Assembly: GCF_014203895.1 (NCBI RefSeq) | Contig: NZ_JACHJY010000003.1 | Coordinates: forward strand, 558,001-622,000 | Origin: Streptomyces nymphaeiformis | GTDB lineage: Bacteria; Actinomycetota; Actinomycetes; Streptomycetales; Streptomycetaceae | DNA length: 64,000 nucleotides | Direction of reading: 5' to 3' | Shown here: in pieces, positions 61,856-64,000 of the stretch | How positions within the stretch are numbered: position 1 is the first letter of the stretch | Layout: each line of letters starts with the position of its first letter | Position numbers and translations under genes: made by a program | The notes under the pieces: generated by a model | Seen by the model: only the letters and a program-made list of their open reading frames with translations | Told to the model about the DNA's origin: nothing | Database searches by the model: none

Positions 61856-62594
61856 GCGTGCCCTGGTGACCGGGGCGAGCCACGGCCTCGGCCTGGCCCT
61901 CGCCACCCGTCTGGCGGCCGAGGGGCACACGGTGACCGGGGTAGGGAGCCGACCGGCCTCCGAGATCGGCGAGGTCCCCTTCGGCTACGTCCAGGCCGAC
62001 CTGGCGCGGCCCGACACCCATGCCGGAATCGTCACCGAGCTCGGTGGGGCCGTCGACCTGGTCGTGCACAGTGCGGTGCGCTACTCCCCCGCCGGGCGGG
62101 CCCCCACGTTCACCGAACACGAGGAGATCCTCCGGGTCAACGCCCTGGCGCCCTACCACCTCACTCTCGGCCTGCTTGCCGCCCAGCCCGAGGATCGGCC
62201 GTGCACTGTGGTGATGGTGAACTCCGAGTCCATGTTCCACGCGGACCGCGACGCCGCTCCGTACGCGGCGAGCAAGGCGGCACTCCGACTGCTGACCGCC
62301 GGGCTCGCCGAAGCCTGCCGCTCGCGCCCGATCGCCGTGGCCACGCTCCTGCTCGGGCCGCTGGACGACGATCAGAAGCAGGCGGACCTGCGGCGGGTGG
62401 CCGAGAAGCTGAACCTGCCGCTGGCCGACGTGACTCGACGGTTCCTGCGCAAGTCCAACCCCGACCTCGTGATCGATCACCTCATTGCCTACGAGGCGTG
62501 CCTGCGCAGCATCCGGTACATAGCCGACCTCGGCCGTACCGCGAACGGCATGGTGCTCCGTCTCGACGGCGGCTCGGCGGGCTCTCTCATCTGA
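61845..62594 (+). CDS. Short-chain dehydrogenase/reductase
   Basis: A 249-residue SDR. Cofactor motif LVTGASHGLGLALATRLA, then VVHSAVRYSPAG in place of the NNAG motif, and the catalytic YxxxK in APYAASKAALRLL; a Ser in VMVNSESMFH. The GTG start has GAGGAGG (61832-61838) and overlaps the methyltransferase stop by 11 nt. It probably adjusts the oxidation state of a residue or intermediate in the peptide locus. Confidence 0.9.
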   Translation: MSTERALVTGASHGLGLALATRLAAEGHTVTGVGSRPASEIGEVPFGYVQADLARPDTHAGIVTELGGAVDLVVHSAVRYSPAGRAPTFTEHEEILRVNALAPYHLTLGLLAAQPEDRPCTVVMVNSESMFHADRDAAPYAASKAALRLLTAGLAEACRSRPIAVATLLLGPLDDDQKQADLRRVAEKLNLPLADVTRRFLRKSNPDLVIDHLIAYEACLRSIRYIADLGRTANGMVLRLDGGSAGSLI

Positions 62595-62739
62595 ACGGCT
62601 TCGTGGAAGTCCGGTGCGGCATCACACTCCGTGGCCGTGCGGGAACCGCGCGACCAAACACTCACGGCCCGCAGCCGAAGCGCCGCACGTCTCCCGCGCC
62701 GCTCGGCCGGAACAACGAGAAGAAACGAAGAGAAAGACC

Positions 62740-63798
62740 GTGCGCTACACGACATTCGGCCGCACAACAGGCCTGCGGATCTCACAACTCGCCCTAGGAA
62801 CAGCAAACTTCGGGACCGTGTGGGGCGGTGGAGCCGACGAGGCGGCCGCCCGCTCGATGTTCGAGCGCTTCGCGGAGGCGGGCGGCACGTTCATCGACAC
62901 GGCCGACATGTACCAGGACGGCGAGTCCGAACAGCTGCTCGCGAAGTTCCTTGCACACGACCGGGACCACTTCGTCGTCGCCACCAAATTCGGACTCGGC
63001 TCCGACGGCCGGCCCCGGATATCGACCACGGGCAACAGCCGGAAGAACACGATCCGGTCTCTGGAAGGGAGTCTGCGGCGGCTGGGCACTGACCACGTGG
63101 ACCTGCTGTGGGTGCACTGGCCGGACCCGCTCACTCCGCTGGAGGAGACGATGGCTGCGCTCGACGACCTCGTCCGTGCCGGCAAGGTCCTGCACATCGG
63201 TCTGTCCAACTTCCCCGCCTGGCGGGCGGCACACGCTGCCACTCTGGCCGAACTACGCGGTTGGGCGCCGCTGACGGGCCTGCAGTTCGAGTACAGCCTC
63301 GTCGAACGCACAGCGGAGCGAGAACTGCTGCCCATGGCCGACGCCTTCGGGCTCGGGACGGCCACCTGGTCCCCGCTCGGCGGCGGCCTGCTGACGGGCA
63401 AGTACCGGCAGGGCAGCTCCGGTCGACTGCAGGACTGGGACGGCGGCGTGGTGCACCAGGAGAACACGCGGCAGAAGACAGTCGTCGTGGACACCGTCTT
63501 GGCGATCGCCGAGGAGCTGGACGCCCACCCGGCCCAGGTGGCCACGGCCTGGCTGCTGCAGCGCTCACCCGGGGCGACGTCGCCCCGGATCCCGATCGTC
63601 GGGCCGCGCACCCTGCAGCAGCTGGACACCTACCTCGGCGCGCTGCGCCTCGAACTGGCCCCGGGCCACCTGGCCCGGTTGAACCGCGTCAGCGCGGTCC
63701 CCCTCGGTGCCCCGCACGAAGGCGCGCGGGGCGGCCTTCCCACGATCCTCGGCGGCGACCCCTCCGCCGTGGCCCTTCCCCCTGTACCGGCTCCCTGA
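62740..63798 (+). CDS. Aldo-keto reductase
   Basis: A 352-residue TIM-barrel NADPH-dependent oxidoreductase. Catalytic residues: Asp and Tyr in FIDTADMYQDGESEQLLA, Lys in VVATKFGLGSDG and His in DLLWVHWPDPLTP; IPIVGPRTLQQLDTYLGAL binds the cofactor phosphate. It resembles YajO/PdxI-like AKR family members. The GTG at 62740 has GAAAG upstream; the frame from 62614 is longer but reads through intergenic sequence. Together with the SDR it gives the locus two reductases. Confidence 0.9.
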   Translation: MRYTTFGRTTGLRISQLALGTANFGTVWGGGADEAAARSMFERFAEAGGTFIDTADMYQDGESEQLLAKFLAHDRDHFVVATKFGLGSDGRPRISTTGNSRKNTIRSLEGSLRRLGTDHVDLLWVHWPDPLTPLEETMAALDDLVRAGKVLHIGLSNFPAWRAAHAATLAELRGWAPLTGLQFEYSLVERTAERELLPMADAFGLGTATWSPLGGGLLTGKYRQGSSGRLQDWDGGVVHQENTRQKTVVVDTVLAIAEELDAHPAQVATAWLLQRSPGATSPRIPIVGPRTLQQLDTYLGALRLELAPGHLARLNRVSAVPLGAPHEGARGGLPTILGGDPSAVALPPVPAP

Positions 63799-63823
63799 AC
63801 GACACCGGAGGCACAGCACTGCC

Positions 63824-64000
63824 ATGGACATCCAGGAATACACACGAGACACATTCGACACCAAGGTGTTCTTCACGGAGTACTGGCGCAAGAAACCCCT
63901 GTACGTACGCGGCGCGGCGGCCGACTTCCTCGGCGCCACCTGGTCGGTGGCGGACTTCGACGCCGCACTCGCCTGTGCCAGGGCGGGTGGCCACAACGTC
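63824..64000 (+). CDS. JmjC/cupin-type oxygenase, 3' end outside window
   Basis: The first 59 residues are visible. FFTEYWRKKPLYVRGAAADF matches the N-terminus of JmjC/Cupin_8 Fe(II)/2-oxoglutarate hydroxylases of the RoxA/MINA type, which hydroxylate His, Arg, or other side chains of proteins. The metal ligands lie beyond the window. In a peptide locus it could hydroxylate the precursor. GGAGG at 63806-63810 is somewhat far from the start. Confidence 0.7.
   Translation, partial: MDIQEYTRDTFDTKVFFTEYWRKKPLYVRGAAADFLGATWSVADFDAALACARAGGHNV

Overview
The window is high-GC DNA with GTG starts, ATGA/GTGA start-stop overlaps, many TetR regulators, a truncated streptophobe-type membrane protein and IS630/IS5 remnants. 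All of this points to a Streptomyces or close relative, in an accessory, metabolically rich part of the chromosome. No rRNA, tRNA or CRISPR array was seen.

Layout. 1-13.9 kb holds assorted lipid and ester metabolism: a flavin monooxygenase, an acyl-CoA ligase, two tandem secreted paralogues, a methyltransferase, TetR and MocR regulators, an enoyl-CoA hydratase and three alpha/beta hydrolases. 14.1-22.1 kb is a tightly overlapping five-gene operon for a cell-surface glycan: a GT2-GtrA-P-loop fusion, a GT39-like transferase, and three exported proteins each with a C-terminal membrane anchor. A secreted metallophosphatase and a YVTN beta-propeller follow. 25.4-42.5 kb is a catabolic island: a glutamine-synthetase-like ligase, zinc alcohol dehydrogenase, aldehyde dehydrogenase, gamma-glutamyl hydrolase, class III aminotransferase, PhyH oxygenase, Baeyer-Villiger-type monooxygenase, acyl-CoA ligase, esterase, MFS transporter and a TetR repressor. 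Four of its promoters share an AGTCNNTTGA element. 42.6-46.3 kb is an acyl-CoA dehydrogenase/APH-type kinase/SDR operon with a divergent TetR and a clear operator, resembling split ACAD10/11-type 4-hydroxyacyl-CoA catabolism. 46.4-51 kb is a scar: an intact histidine kinase, a response regulator that has lost its receiver domain through a deletion joining it to a truncated membrane protein, an internally deleted IS630 element with 45-bp inverted repeats, and an IS5 fragment.

51.1-64 kb (running off the end) looks like a RiPP-type biosynthetic locus that I do not recognise. A 55-residue peptide gene (54982-55149, minus strand) is followed 9 nt after its stop by a perfect 15-bp hairpin (an attenuator), then a beta-propeller, an M3-type zinc peptidase and a secreted CPWC thioredoxin-like protein. 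Divergent from it runs a MATE exporter, an arginase/agmatinase-fold protein (a possible peptide arginase; the peptide has one Arg), a TPR protein, a second M3 peptidase, an O-methyltransferase, an SDR, an aldo-keto reductase and the start of a JmjC/cupin oxygenase. No class-defining RiPP enzyme (LanM/LanKC, YcaO, radical SAM, lasso cyclase) is present within the window, so the chemistry is open.
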